Below, piece after piece: positions 1 through 6,326 of a stretch of 7,758 nucleotides of DNA. The stretch covers positions 1 to 7,758 of the forward strand of contig JALUJS010000513.1 of NCBI GenBank assembly GCA_027056825.1, read 5' to 3'. The position numbers were made by a program, and so were the translations under genes. Each line of letters starts with the position of its first letter. Within the stretch, counting starts at the first letter, position 1. The notes under the pieces were generated by a model. That model was not told the origin of the DNA, ran no database searches, and saw only the letters and a program-made list of their open reading frames with translations. The DNA is from Candidatus Krumholzibacteriia bacterium. Lineage in GTDB: Bacteria; Krumholzibacteriota; Krumholzibacteriia; LZORAL124-64-63.

Positions 1-17
1 ACCGTTTTGGGTCCGGG

Positions 18-47
18 AATATATAACCTGCCGCAAAGATATGTCAA
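18..47 (-). promoter_or_regulatory. Near-consensus sigma70 promoter firing leftward out of the window
   Basis: On the minus strand a perfect -35 box TTGACA (plus positions 42-47) is followed, after an 18-base spacer, by TATATT (18-23). An overlapping TATATA (20-25) gives a 16-base spacer. The initially transcribed side is GC-rich (begins CCCGGACC). The site lies beyond the ddl stop and beyond a hairpin, so it should start a new transcription unit that continues off the left edge. No gene start is visible before the edge. Box quality plus a GC-rich discriminator would suit a stable-RNA gene, but that is inference. Confidence 0.6.
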
Positions 48-69
48 GACAGGGAAGAAATTTATTTCA

Positions 70-89
70 CCGGCGGGAACACCCGCCAG
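70..89 (-). terminator. Terminator-like hairpin downstream of ddl
   Basis: Read on the minus strand, 20 bases past the ddl stop, an 8-bp stem (6 bp of pure GC, one G-U pair and a closing C-G) encloses a TGTT loop (plus 78-81). It is followed by an AT-rich stretch (TGAAATAAATTTCTT) rather than a clean T-run. The position at the end of the four-gene operon and just before a new promoter supports a terminator, while the broken T-tract makes its efficiency uncertain. Confidence 0.45.
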
Positions 90-109
90 GTTGGGCGATA
101 CGGCCCGGA

Positions 110-1093
110 TCAGACCGCCGCCCGGCAGAGATCCTCCAGCAGGGCCGTGAAGCTGATCCCCACCGCCTCGGCGGCCATGGGCACCAGGCTGGTGGCCGTC
201 ATGCCGGGAATGGCGTTGATTTCCAGGCAATAATAGGCGTCGCCGTCCAAGCGGAAGTCCACCCGGGCCATCCCCCTGCATGACAAAAGCTCAAATAACC
301 TCAAGCCGTCGCGGGCGATATTCTCGTACAGGGGGGAATTGACGGGCGCGGGCACCAGGTAGTCGCTGGCCCCGGCGGTGTACTTGTGCTCGAAATCGTA
401 GTAGCCGTCCCGGGGCCGGATTTCCACCAGGGGCAGTCGGCGGCCCAGGAAGATGGCGGCCGTCAGCTCCCGGCCGGGAATGTAGCGCTCCAGGAGCAGA
501 TCCGCGGCGCGGTCGGCGGATGCGGACGCGGCCACCTGCCGGAAGGCCTCCGGGAAGGCTTCCGGGCCGTCCACCAGCGCCATCCCCACCGAGCTGCCGC
601 CGGTGTTGGGCTTGATGACCACCGGGTAGCCCAATTCCTGTTCGGCCCGTTCCTGGACGTGCTCCAGGGTCAGGACGCGCCCGGCCACCGGATCGGCCGG
701 TCCGCTCACCATGCCCCCGCGCCCGTCACCCGGATCCCAGGTCACCTGCAGCCAGTCGGGGGTGGGGATGCCGGCCCCCCGCATGATGCGCTTGGCCGCG
801 GCCTTGTCCATGGCCACCGCGCAGGCCAGGGGTCCGGACAGGGCATAGGGCACGCCCATGACATCCAGCACCGCCTGCAGGTGTCCGTCCTCGCCCCAGC
901 CCCCGTGCAGGGCCGGGAAGACCACGTCCGCCCCGACCAGGGCCGGGTGCCGGAGCACCTCCCGGATCGATTTCAGGTCCACCGCTTCCACCTGGTGGCC
1001 GGCCTGTTCCAGGGCCTCGGCCACGGCCTTTCCCGACTGCAGGGAGATCTCCCTTTCCTTCGACTCCCCGCCCATCAACACCGCGATCTTCAT
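110..1093 (-). CDS. ddl: D-alanine--D-alanine ligase
   Basis: This 327-residue cytoplasmic ATP-grasp ligase joins two D-alanines into the dipeptide used for the peptidoglycan stem peptide. Family motifs are in order: GGESKEREISL at 8-18, LHGGWGEDG at 62-70, SGPLACAVAMDK at 86-97, VIKPNTGGSSVGM at 159-171, YYDFEHKY at 231-238, and RVDF and EINAIPGMT at 277-299. The likely metal ligands are D279, E291 and N293. Tyrosine in the omega loop argues for D-Ala-D-Ala rather than D-Ala-D-Lac activity. A Gly/Pro-rich stretch at about 114-140 makes the region before the ATP-binding motif longer than usual. The ATG at 1093 is chosen because the motif-bearing N-terminus starts there and a GGAGGA ribosome site sits 3 bases upstream. 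The ATG overlaps the ispF stop as ATGA, which suggests translational coupling. An open frame continues upstream to 1324, but it only shadows ispF. Confidence 0.96.
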   Translation of the reverse strand: MKIAVLMGGESKEREISLQSGKAVAEALEQAGHQVEAVDLKSIREVLRHPALVGADVVFPALHGGWGEDGHLQAVLDVMGVPYALSGPLACAVAMDKAAAKRIMRGAGIPTPDWLQVTWDPGDGRGGMVSGPADPVAGRVLTLEHVQERAEQELGYPVVIKPNTGGSSVGMALVDGPEAFPEAFRQVAASASADRAADLLLERYIPGRELTAAIFLGRRLPLVEIRPRDGYYDFEHKYTAGASDYLVPAPVNSPLYENIARDGLRLFELLSCRGMARVDFRLDGDAYYCLEINAIPGMTATSLVPMAAEAVGISFTALLEDLCRAAV

Positions 1094-1572
1094 GCTTCCT
1101 CCAACAGGCAGACGGCCTGCGCCGTCACACACTCCCCGCGACCCTCCGGACCCAGCCCTTCGCCGCGGGTGCCCTTGATGTTCACCGCATCGGCGCCGGC
1201 GCCCAGCGCGGCGGCCAGGTTCCGGGCCATGGCTTCGGCCCGGGGCCCAACCAGGGGGCGCTCGCACACCACCAGCACGTCGAGGTTGCCCAGGCGCCAG
1301 CCGGCCTCCGCCACCGCGGCCCACGCCCGCCGCAGCAGATCCATGCTGTCGGCTCCGGCGAAGGCCTGATCGGTGTCCGGGAACATCCCGCCGATATCAC
1401 CCAGGCCCGCCGCGCCCAGGACCGCGTCGATGACCGCGTGGCACACCGCGTCGCCGTCGGAGTGACCCAGCGGTCCCACCGGGCAGTCCGGAAAAAGCAC
1501 GCCGCCCAGCACGCAGGGGCGACCGGTCTTGAGCCGGTGCCGGTCCCAACCCTGTCCGATGCGCACGGTCAT
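1090..1572 (-). CDS. ispF: 2-C-methyl-D-erythritol 2,4-cyclodiphosphate synthase
   Basis: IspF is a 160-residue trimeric zinc enzyme of the MEP isoprenoid pathway. It converts CDP-ME 2-phosphate to the cyclodiphosphate with release of CMP. The metal site is visible as D10, H12 (GQGWDRH) and H37 (GHSDGD), followed by the signature GAAGLGDIGGMFPDTD at about 54-68. Near the C-terminus is KGTRGEGLG at 133-141 and GRGE at 144-147. Length matches the family (about 155-160). Oddly, the usual Thr-Thr-Thr-Glu or Lys-Thr-Asn-Glu run that contacts the nucleotide phosphates reads Thr-Arg-Gly-Glu (135-138), so the central Thr is an Arg. The ATG at 1572 has a GGGAG ribosome site 6 bases upstream and follows the rfbC stop by 17 bases; the stop overlaps the ddl start. 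There is no ispD beside it, unlike many genomes. Its presence in a rhamnose operon links isoprenoid supply with glycan synthesis by inference only. Confidence 0.95.
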   Translation of the reverse strand: MTVRIGQGWDRHRLKTGRPCVLGGVLFPDCPVGPLGHSDGDAVCHAVIDAVLGAAGLGDIGGMFPDTDQAFAGADSMDLLRRAWAAVAEAGWRLGNLDVLVVCERPLVGPRAEAMARNLAAALGAGADAVNIKGTRGEGLGPEGRGECVTAQAVCLLEEA

Positions 1573-1589
1573 GTTCCGCTCCCGGGAAT

Positions 1590-2138
1590 TCAATCGAACA
1601 GCTCGGCGTCGGCGAAGGCCACCCCGCGCCGGTCCTTGTCCGAGACCTGCACCGTCATCTCGCCGGCCACCGGCCAGGCGATGCCCACCTCCGGGTCGTC
1701 CCAGGCGATGACCCGTTCGTGTTCGGGGGCGTAGTAGTCGGTGCACTTGTAGAAGAACTCGGCGGTCTCGCTCAACACCAGGAACCCGTGCCCGAAGCCC
1801 GGCGGCACCCAGAGCTGGCGGCGGTTTTCCGCGGACAGCTCCACCCCCGTCCAGCGGCCGCAGGTGGGCGACGAGCGGCGCAGGTCCACCGCCACGTCGA
1901 ACACCCGGCCGGACAGAACCCGCACCAGCTTGCCCTGGGGCTGCCGGATCTGGTAGTGCAGCCCCCGCAGCACGCCGCGGCCGGACAGGCTCTGGTTGTC
2001 CTGCACGAACGCCGCGGTCACCCCGTGGGCGGCCAGGACATCGGCGCGGAAGGTCTCCATGAACCACCCGCGCGCATCGCCGTGGACCACCGGGTCGATC
2101 ACCAGCACCCCGGGCAGTTCGGTGGGCGTCACCTTCAT
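1590..2138 (-). CDS. rfbC: dTDP-4-dehydrorhamnose 3,5-epimerase
   Basis: RfbC (RmlC) is a cupin-fold epimerase that inverts C3 and C5 of dTDP-4-keto-6-deoxy-glucose, the third step to dTDP-L-rhamnose. The protein has 182 residues, the usual length. Visible signatures are GDARGWFMETF at 20-30, FVQDNQS at 44-50, the active-site segment RGLHYQ with the likely catalytic base H61, WVPPGFGHGFLVLSE at 110-124, and FYKCTDYYAPEHE at 129-141 containing the likely catalytic Tyr (about Y130). SDKD at 166-169 supplies the Asp that partners the His. The ATG at 2138 overlaps the rfbA stop as ATGA, and AGGGG lies upstream inside rfbA, which indicates coupled translation. The next step, the RfbD reductase, is not encoded in the window, so it must lie elsewhere, or the 4-keto sugar product serves another pathway. 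Confidence 0.96.
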   Translation of the reverse strand: MKVTPTELPGVLVIDPVVHGDARGWFMETFRADVLAAHGVTAAFVQDNQSLSGRGVLRGLHYQIRQPQGKLVRVLSGRVFDVAVDLRRSSPTCGRWTGVELSAENRRQLWVPPGFGHGFLVLSETAEFFYKCTDYYAPEHERVIAWDDPEVGIAWPVAGEMTVQVSDKDRRGVAFADAELFD

Positions 2139-3046
2139 CGTCCGCGCCCCTGGGCCAGCACCTGCTGCAGATACCGGCCGTAGCCGCTGTTCTCCAGGGG
2201 GCGGGCCAGTTCGCGCAGGCGGTCGTCGTCGATGAAGCCCATGCGCCAGGCGATCTCCTCCGGGCAGGCGATGCGCAGGCTCTGGCGCTCCTCGATCACC
2301 CGGATGAACTGGCCGGCGTCCAGCAGGGACTGATGGGTCCCGGTGTCCAGCCAGGCCGAGCCGCGGCCCAGGATCTCCACGCGCAGGGCGCCCCGCTCGA
2401 GGTACACGCTGTTGACCGAGGAGATCTCCAGCTCCCCGCGGGCCGAGGGCTTGATGGTCCGGGCCACGTCCACCACGTCGCCGGGGAAGAAGTACAGCCC
2501 GGTGACGGCGTAGTTGGACCGCGGATGCACGGGCTTTTCCTGGATGCTCAGGGCGCGGCCGTCCTCGTCCAGTTCCACCACGCCGTAGCGGTGGGGATCC
2601 TGGACCACGTAGGCGAAGATGGTCGCCTCGTCCGTGCGCCCGGCCACCTTCTGCAGGCGGCGCGACAACCCCTCGGCGTAGAAGATGTTGTCGCCCAGGA
2701 TCAGGCAGGCCGGGTGCCCGTCCAGGAACTCCTCGCCCAGCAGGAAGGCCTGGGCCAGGCCGTCGGGGCTGGGCTGGACCACGTAGTGCAGGTCCAGGCC
2801 CCAGCGCGACCCGTCGCCCAGCAGGCGCCGGAACGCCTCCTGGTCCTGGGGGGTGGTGATGACGAGGATCTCCCGGATGCCCGCCAGCATGAGGGTGGAC
2901 AACGGGTAGTAGATCATGGGCTTGTCGTAGACGGGCATCAGTTGCTTGCTGACCGTCAGGGTCAGCGGATGCAGGCGGGTGCCCGCGCCTCCGGCGAGAA
3001 TGATGCCGCGATATCCCTTGTCCGCCACCTTGCTGCGCTCCTTCAT
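2135..3046 (-). CDS. rfbA: Glucose-1-phosphate thymidylyltransferase
   Basis: RfbA (RmlA) makes dTDP-glucose from glucose 1-phosphate and dTTP, the first and often feedback-controlled step of dTDP-deoxysugar synthesis. With the ATG at 3046 it has 303 residues, slightly longer than the typical ~290 because about 10 residues precede the core GYRGIILAGG. Motifs are GGAGTRLHPLT at 19-29 (nucleotide-binding loop), KQLMPVYDKPM at 34-44, LGDN at 117-120 with the Mg ligand D119, EKP at 170-172, and WLDTG at 232-236 with the second metal ligand D234. The ATG is preferred over an in-frame TTG at 3079 because AAGG lies 7 bases before the ATG and nothing similar precedes the TTG. It is the first gene of the rfbA-rfbC-ispF-ddl operon and is divergent from the glycosyltransferase. 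No rfbB is in the window. Confidence 0.95.
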   Translation of the reverse strand: MKERSKVADKGYRGIILAGGAGTRLHPLTLTVSKQLMPVYDKPMIYYPLSTLMLAGIREILVITTPQDQEAFRRLLGDGSRWGLDLHYVVQPSPDGLAQAFLLGEEFLDGHPACLILGDNIFYAEGLSRRLQKVAGRTDEATIFAYVVQDPHRYGVVELDEDGRALSIQEKPVHPRSNYAVTGLYFFPGDVVDVARTIKPSARGELEISSVNSVYLERGALRVEILGRGSAWLDTGTHQSLLDAGQFIRVIEERQSLRIACPEEIAWRMGFIDDDRLRELARPLENSGYGRYLQQVLAQGRGR

Positions 3047-3249
3047 GTCATCGCCTTGCGGGATCGCGTAGCGATTCAATACTGCGGGTTAACCGGCCGC
3101 TGGTGTACAAGAATCCTATGGCCCCCACTCCGTGTCCACAGCAAATCCGTCCCTTGCCTCCGCGTGACCGTTATGGTTTGTTTCCCGGTGTGGAAACCTG
3201 ACCCGGCCGGGCTTCATCCCGGCCCGGCCCGCATCCCGGGGGAGCCTTC
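3047..3249. promoter_or_regulatory. Divergent intergenic region between rfbA and the GT4 gene
   Basis: These 203 bases must carry the start signals of both the rfbA operon (minus) and the glycosyltransferase (plus). The middle (about 3070-3200) is less GC-rich than the flanks, but I find no pair of boxes with good spacing on either strand, so no promoter is placed. The visible signals are the AAGG ribosome site of rfbA (3054-3057), the GGAG site of the plus gene (3241-3244), and two short hairpins at 3180-3197 and 3205-3224. Confidence 0.4.
3180..3224 (+). other. Two tandem hairpins in the glycosyltransferase leader
   Basis: The first hairpin is GTTTCC (3180-3185) pairing with GGAAAC (3192-3197) around a 6-base loop. 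The second is GGCCGGG (3205-3211) pairing with CCCGGCC (3218-3224) around a 6-base loop. The second ends 25 bases before the start codon at 3250. Neither is followed by a T-run, so they are not standard terminators. They could shape mRNA stability or ribosome access, but in GC-rich sequence the second may be chance. Confidence 0.3.
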
Positions 3250-4440
3250 ATGACGGATCAGCAGACCGCCGGCGCGGGGCCGGTCACGGTCGCCTTCCAT
3301 GTCCCGCACCTGAACGCCGGCGGTATCGAGCGGGTGGTCCTGAACCTCCTGATCAACCTCGACCGCGCCCTCGTGCGGCCGGTGCTCATCTGCACGCGCC
3401 GCACCGGGACCCTCATGGAGCGGGTGCCGGCGGACGTGCCCGTGATCGACCTGGGCGGGGCGCCCGCCCGCCGGGCCGCCTGGCCCCTGGCCCGGGAAGT
3501 GCGCCGCTGCGGCGCGCGCATTCTCTACTCCGGCACCAACGCCGCCAACATGAGCGCCCTGGTGGCGGGCATCCTGCTGGGCGGCAAGGTGCGGGTGGTG
3601 CCCAGCGAGCACACCGCCCCGCGCACCCTGCTGGAAACCTACCGTTACCGGCGCCTGCGCACCCTAGCCATGCGCCTGCTCTACCCCCGCGCCGCGGCCA
3701 TCGCCGTGCCGGTGCAGGCGGTGGGCGACGAGCTGCGCGCGGCCCTGGGGTTGCCGGACCTGCCGATCATGGTGCAGCCGAACCCCGTGCTCGACGCCCG
3801 CTTCGAGGAACTGAGCGCCGGGGAGCCCGAGATCCCCCTGCCGGATCCGGGCACGCCCCTGATCTCGGCCACCGGCCGCCTCGACCCGGCCAAGGGCTTC
3901 GACGACCTGATCCGGGCCATGGCCCTGTTGCGGGACCTGGAGCCCCCGCCCCACCTGATCATCATGGGCGACGGCGAGCTGCGCGCCCCGCTGGAGGCCC
4001 AGGTCCGCGAGGCAGGGCTCGGGGACATGGTGACCCTGGCCGGTCACGTCGCCAATCCCTACCCCGTGATGAAGCGCTCCGCCTTGGCGGTCATGTCCTC
4101 GCGCTGGGAGGGCTTCGGCAACGTCCTGATCGAGGCCATGGCCTGCGGCACGCCCGTGGTCTCCACCGATTGCCCGGTGGGGCCGCGCGTCATTCTCGAA
4201 CAGGGAAAGTACGGCCGCCTCGTGCCGGTGGACGATCCGGCCGCCCTGGCCGCGGCCATGCGGGAGATCCTGACGGACCCGGACCTCGCCCGCGCCATGG
4301 CCGCCAAGGGCCTGGCGCGCGCCGCCGACTACGGGATCAGCCGGACTGTCGGGTTGATCGGGGAGCAATTCGCAGCGCTGGCTGCCGGACGGCCCTGGCC
4401 TGGGATGACCAGCGCTGGCGATACCAGCCCTCGAGGGTAA
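3250..4440 (+). CDS. GT4-family glycosyltransferase (GT-B fold)
   Basis: This 396-residue retaining glycosyltransferase probably adds a sugar from a nucleotide donor to a lipid-linked glycan at the cytoplasmic face of the membrane. The acceptor domain begins with VAFHVPHLNAGGIERVV (14-30), whose GGIERV is typical of GT4 enzymes. The donor domain starts near residue 203 with SATGRLDPAKGFDDLI (206-221), including the phosphate-binding R210 and K215. It has IIMGDGE at 237-243 and the E-x7-E signature EGFGNVLIE (E287, E295), followed by ACGTPVVST. No signal peptide or clear membrane helix is seen. The ATG at 3250 has GGAG 5 bases upstream. The final 34 residues (from 363) lie over the 3' end of the convergent asparagine-synthase-like gene; the last ~20 look like unstructured tail beyond the usual family end. 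Donor and acceptor cannot be read from sequence. Confidence 0.93.
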   Translation: MTDQQTAGAGPVTVAFHVPHLNAGGIERVVLNLLINLDRALVRPVLICTRRTGTLMERVPADVPVIDLGGAPARRAAWPLAREVRRCGARILYSGTNAANMSALVAGILLGGKVRVVPSEHTAPRTLLETYRYRRLRTLAMRLLYPRAAAIAVPVQAVGDELRAALGLPDLPIMVQPNPVLDARFEELSAGEPEIPLPDPGTPLISATGRLDPAKGFDDLIRAMALLRDLEPPPHLIIMGDGELRAPLEAQVREAGLGDMVTLAGHVANPYPVMKRSALAVMSSRWEGFGNVLIEAMACGTPVVSTDCPVGPRVILEQGKYGRLVPVDDPAALAAAMREILTDPDLARAMAAKGLARAADYGISRTVGLIGEQFAALAAGRPWPGMTSAGDTSPRG

Positions 4441-6214
4441 ACACCCGCCACAGGTGGGGTCTCAGGTCCCGGTTGCCCGCCATGACCCGCTGCTGAAGCC
4501 TGGCCAGCTTGTCCGCCCGCAGCCAGCCGTCGGCCACGAGCTGGGAGCGGGACAGGACCTCGGCGATCCGCTCCTGGAAGCGCGCGTCCTCCCAGTGCCG
4601 CTCCAGCACCTGCTTCATCACCACTCCCACCGGTTTCTTGCCCTGGCCCCCGATGACCTGGGGCGAGGCGACCTTGATGATCTGCCCCAGGGATTCGGGG
4701 CCGAACAGGCGGTCCGCAGGCAACCGGAAGCAGAACCGGACCACGTCCAGGTCCAGGAAGGGGAAACGGGATTCCAGGCCCAGGATTCCGGCGTGGCGAT
4801 CCTCGTAGTGGAGCTTCAGGGGCAGGGCGCCGTGCTCGATGGCCAAAGCCATGCGATGGTGGACCTCGGTGGGGAACTCCTCCTCCAGGCGGGTCCGGCG
4901 TTCCAGGGGCAGCCGCGTCAGGGTGGAGTTGATCCAGGGGAACCTTTCCTTGTGCAGGAAACTGCGCCGGGTGTCCAACCACGACGAAGGCAGCAGGGGC
5001 CCGAGGGCGTGCTGCAGGAAGCTCCAGACGGCCTTGCGCATCCCCTCCTCGGTCAGCCCCGCCTCGCGGATGCGCGTCGCCAGATCCCTGAGGCGCCCGG
5101 CCCGCAACAGGTAGCTCAGGGACAGCTCCTCCTGGCCCAGAAGCTCCCGGGCCCCGATCTGGTTGAGCTGGATCCCCGCCTCGACCTGACTGCCATCGTT
5201 CCGGAGCATCCAGCTGCTGATCACCCCCAGCGACGCCACCGGCTCGTCGTGGAAGATGTTCATGCGGTCCATCTCGTCCAGCAGCTCATCCCCCGTCAGT
5301 TCGGCCAGAGGCGTCGGCGGCACGAGGACGCCCCGGGGGCGGTCCTCGCGGCCGTCGTCTTCGCGCCACGGGAGCTGCAGCCCGCTCTCACCGAGCAGGG
5401 CGCCCAGCAGGAAGTGGAACTCGTCGCGGCGCGCATCCAGGGAAAACGTGCCGGCCCCCTCGGTCCGCCGCAGGATGGCCCGGGAGATCAGGGCGCGGAA
5501 CTCCTCGTTGATCGCCTCGAGGCCCCGGTCGGGATCCAGCGGCTCGTCCCCGGGGCGCCAGAAGCGTTCGGGGCGCAGCTTGCCGCCGGTAAGGATCTGC
5601 ATCCGGCCCGGCAGGATCCGCTTGATGCGCAGGAAGAACGAGCGCTCGTCCTGCCATGAATCCAGGCACAGGAAGCGGTGCATGGAGACCGGGTCGGGCT
5701 CGGGGATGCGGCCGCCGAGAGTCAGCAGGGCCTTGCTGTCGGTGCAGAAGGCCACCAGGTCGCCTTGATCGTAAAAGAACATGGGCCGGACGCCTAGGTG
5801 GTCCCGGGCGGCGACCAGTTCTCTGTCCGCTGCGTTCCAGAAGATGAAGGACAGCTCCCCGTTCCAGTGCAGGGGCGCGCGGCGGCCCCATTTCAGACAG
5901 GCCGCCAGGACCGCGCGCGCCGGATGCGCGGAGGCGTTTTCAGGAACGGGTTCGCCCAGAGCGCGATACAGGTCCGCGATGTCGTAGAGGTGGCCGTGAC
6001 ACACGGCGATGTTGCCGCGGTCGTCCCGGCAGAGGTCGGTGCCGCAAAGGCCGTCGGGGCAGGCGAGAGGTTGGACGTGGCCCACCCAGCCGCAGGGCAG
6101 CTCCTCGATCTCCCGGTGGCGTCCCCGCCAGCGCAGCGAAGCCAGGACCCCCTGCGCCACGTGGGCGGGAACCGGCTCACCCTTCCTGTGGACGATGGCG
6201 AATATCGCGGACAT
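4337..6214 (-). CDS. Asparagine synthase-like protein lacking both sets of catalytic motifs
   Basis: The 625-residue protein has the two-domain layout of AsnB: an N-terminal Ntn glutaminase-like domain (about 1-210) and a C-terminal PP-ATPase-like synthetase domain (about 230-600). Fold-marking segments are kept: NGELSFIFWN (118-127), LVAARDHLGVRPMFFY (133-148), FHDEPVA (321-327), LHYEDRHAGILGLESRFPFLDLD (468-490) and GGQGKKPVGV (522-531). Catalytic elements are not. Residue 2, normally the Cys nucleophile, is Ser. The NGEIYN motif reads HGHLYD (73-78). The SGGxDS PP-loop reads SLDARRD (258-264), and GGDELF reads IGARELL (353-359). The long open frame argues against a decaying pseudogene. The ATG at 6214 follows a GGGGAG site (6222-6227) by 7 bases. 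Its 3' end overlaps the GT4 gene by 104 bases. Beta-lactam synthetase also lost the Cys but keeps the PP-loop. A structural or regulatory role in glycan assembly is inference. Confidence 0.85.
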   Translation of the reverse strand: MSAIFAIVHRKGEPVPAHVAQGVLASLRWRGRHREIEELPCGWVGHVQPLACPDGLCGTDLCRDDRGNIAVCHGHLYDIADLYRALGEPVPENASAHPARAVLAACLKWGRRAPLHWNGELSFIFWNAADRELVAARDHLGVRPMFFYDQGDLVAFCTDSKALLTLGGRIPEPDPVSMHRFLCLDSWQDERSFFLRIKRILPGRMQILTGGKLRPERFWRPGDEPLDPDRGLEAINEEFRALISRAILRRTEGAGTFSLDARRDEFHFLLGALLGESGLQLPWREDDGREDRPRGVLVPPTPLAELTGDELLDEMDRMNIFHDEPVASLGVISSWMLRNDGSQVEAGIQLNQIGARELLGQEELSLSYLLRAGRLRDLATRIREAGLTEEGMRKAVWSFLQHALGPLLPSSWLDTRRSFLHKERFPWINSTLTRLPLERRTRLEEEFPTEVHHRMALAIEHGALPLKLHYEDRHAGILGLESRFPFLDLDVVRFCFRLPADRLFGPESLGQIIKVASPQVIGGQGKKPVGVVMKQVLERHWEDARFQERIAEVLSRSQLVADGWLRADKLARLQQRVMAGNRDLRPHLWRVFTLEGWYRQRWSSQARAVRQPALRIAPRSTRQSG

Positions 6215-6252
6215 GCCCCGTCTCCCCGGCGGTCAGGCGTGAGGAAAATGCA

Positions 6253-6310
6253 CCGCCCGCATCATGCCACGGCTGCACGCTGGTGCAAAGCCCCGTCATC
6301 ATGCGGGCGG
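6253..6310 (-). terminator. Long bulged hairpin between the sugar transferase and asparagine synthase-like genes
   Basis: A perfect 10-bp outer stem (6253-6262 with 6301-6310) continues inward through a C-C mismatch, ATG/CAT (6264-6266 with 6297-6299), ACGGC with GCC..GT including a CC bulge (6269-6273 with 6290-6296), and TGCAC/GTGCA (6274-6278 with 6283-6287) closed by a 4-base loop. About 23 pairs form in total. It starts 17 bases past the sugar transferase stop. On the minus strand it is followed by TGCATTTTCC, a short T-run offset 4 bases from the stem. It is most likely a terminator or attenuator that limits read-through into the gene at 6214, although an RNA-processing or protein-binding site is possible. 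Confidence 0.6.
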
Positions 6311-6326
6311 AAAAAGCGGCAGGTTA

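Noticed and set aside
386..1369. A 327-codon plus-strand open frame opposite ddl and ispF
   Set aside because: The translation is rich in His, Gln, Arg and Gly and resembles no family, while the minus strand holds two unmistakable enzymes.
1579..1592. CCCGGGAATTC palindromes between rfbC and ispF as an operator
   Set aside because: The gap is 17 bases inside an operon and the GGGAG part serves as the ispF ribosome site. Short GC palindromes are common here.
3047..3079. Longer RfbA starting at a TTG at 3079
   Set aside because: It adds 11 residues ahead of an already slightly long N-terminus and has no ribosome site; the ATG at 3046 has AAGG at the right distance.
4454..5659. A 401-codon plus-strand open frame inside the asparagine-synthase-like gene
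   Set aside because: It has a low-complexity Gln/Gly/Ala/Pro-rich translation without recognisable motifs, and lies opposite a frame with clear homology. It is a GC-rich shadow.
6250..6276. A sigma54-like GG-N10-GC pattern upstream of the asparagine-synthase-like gene
   Set aside because: Only the GG and GC dinucleotides match. The rest of the consensus is missing, and the stretch is explained by the hairpin arm.
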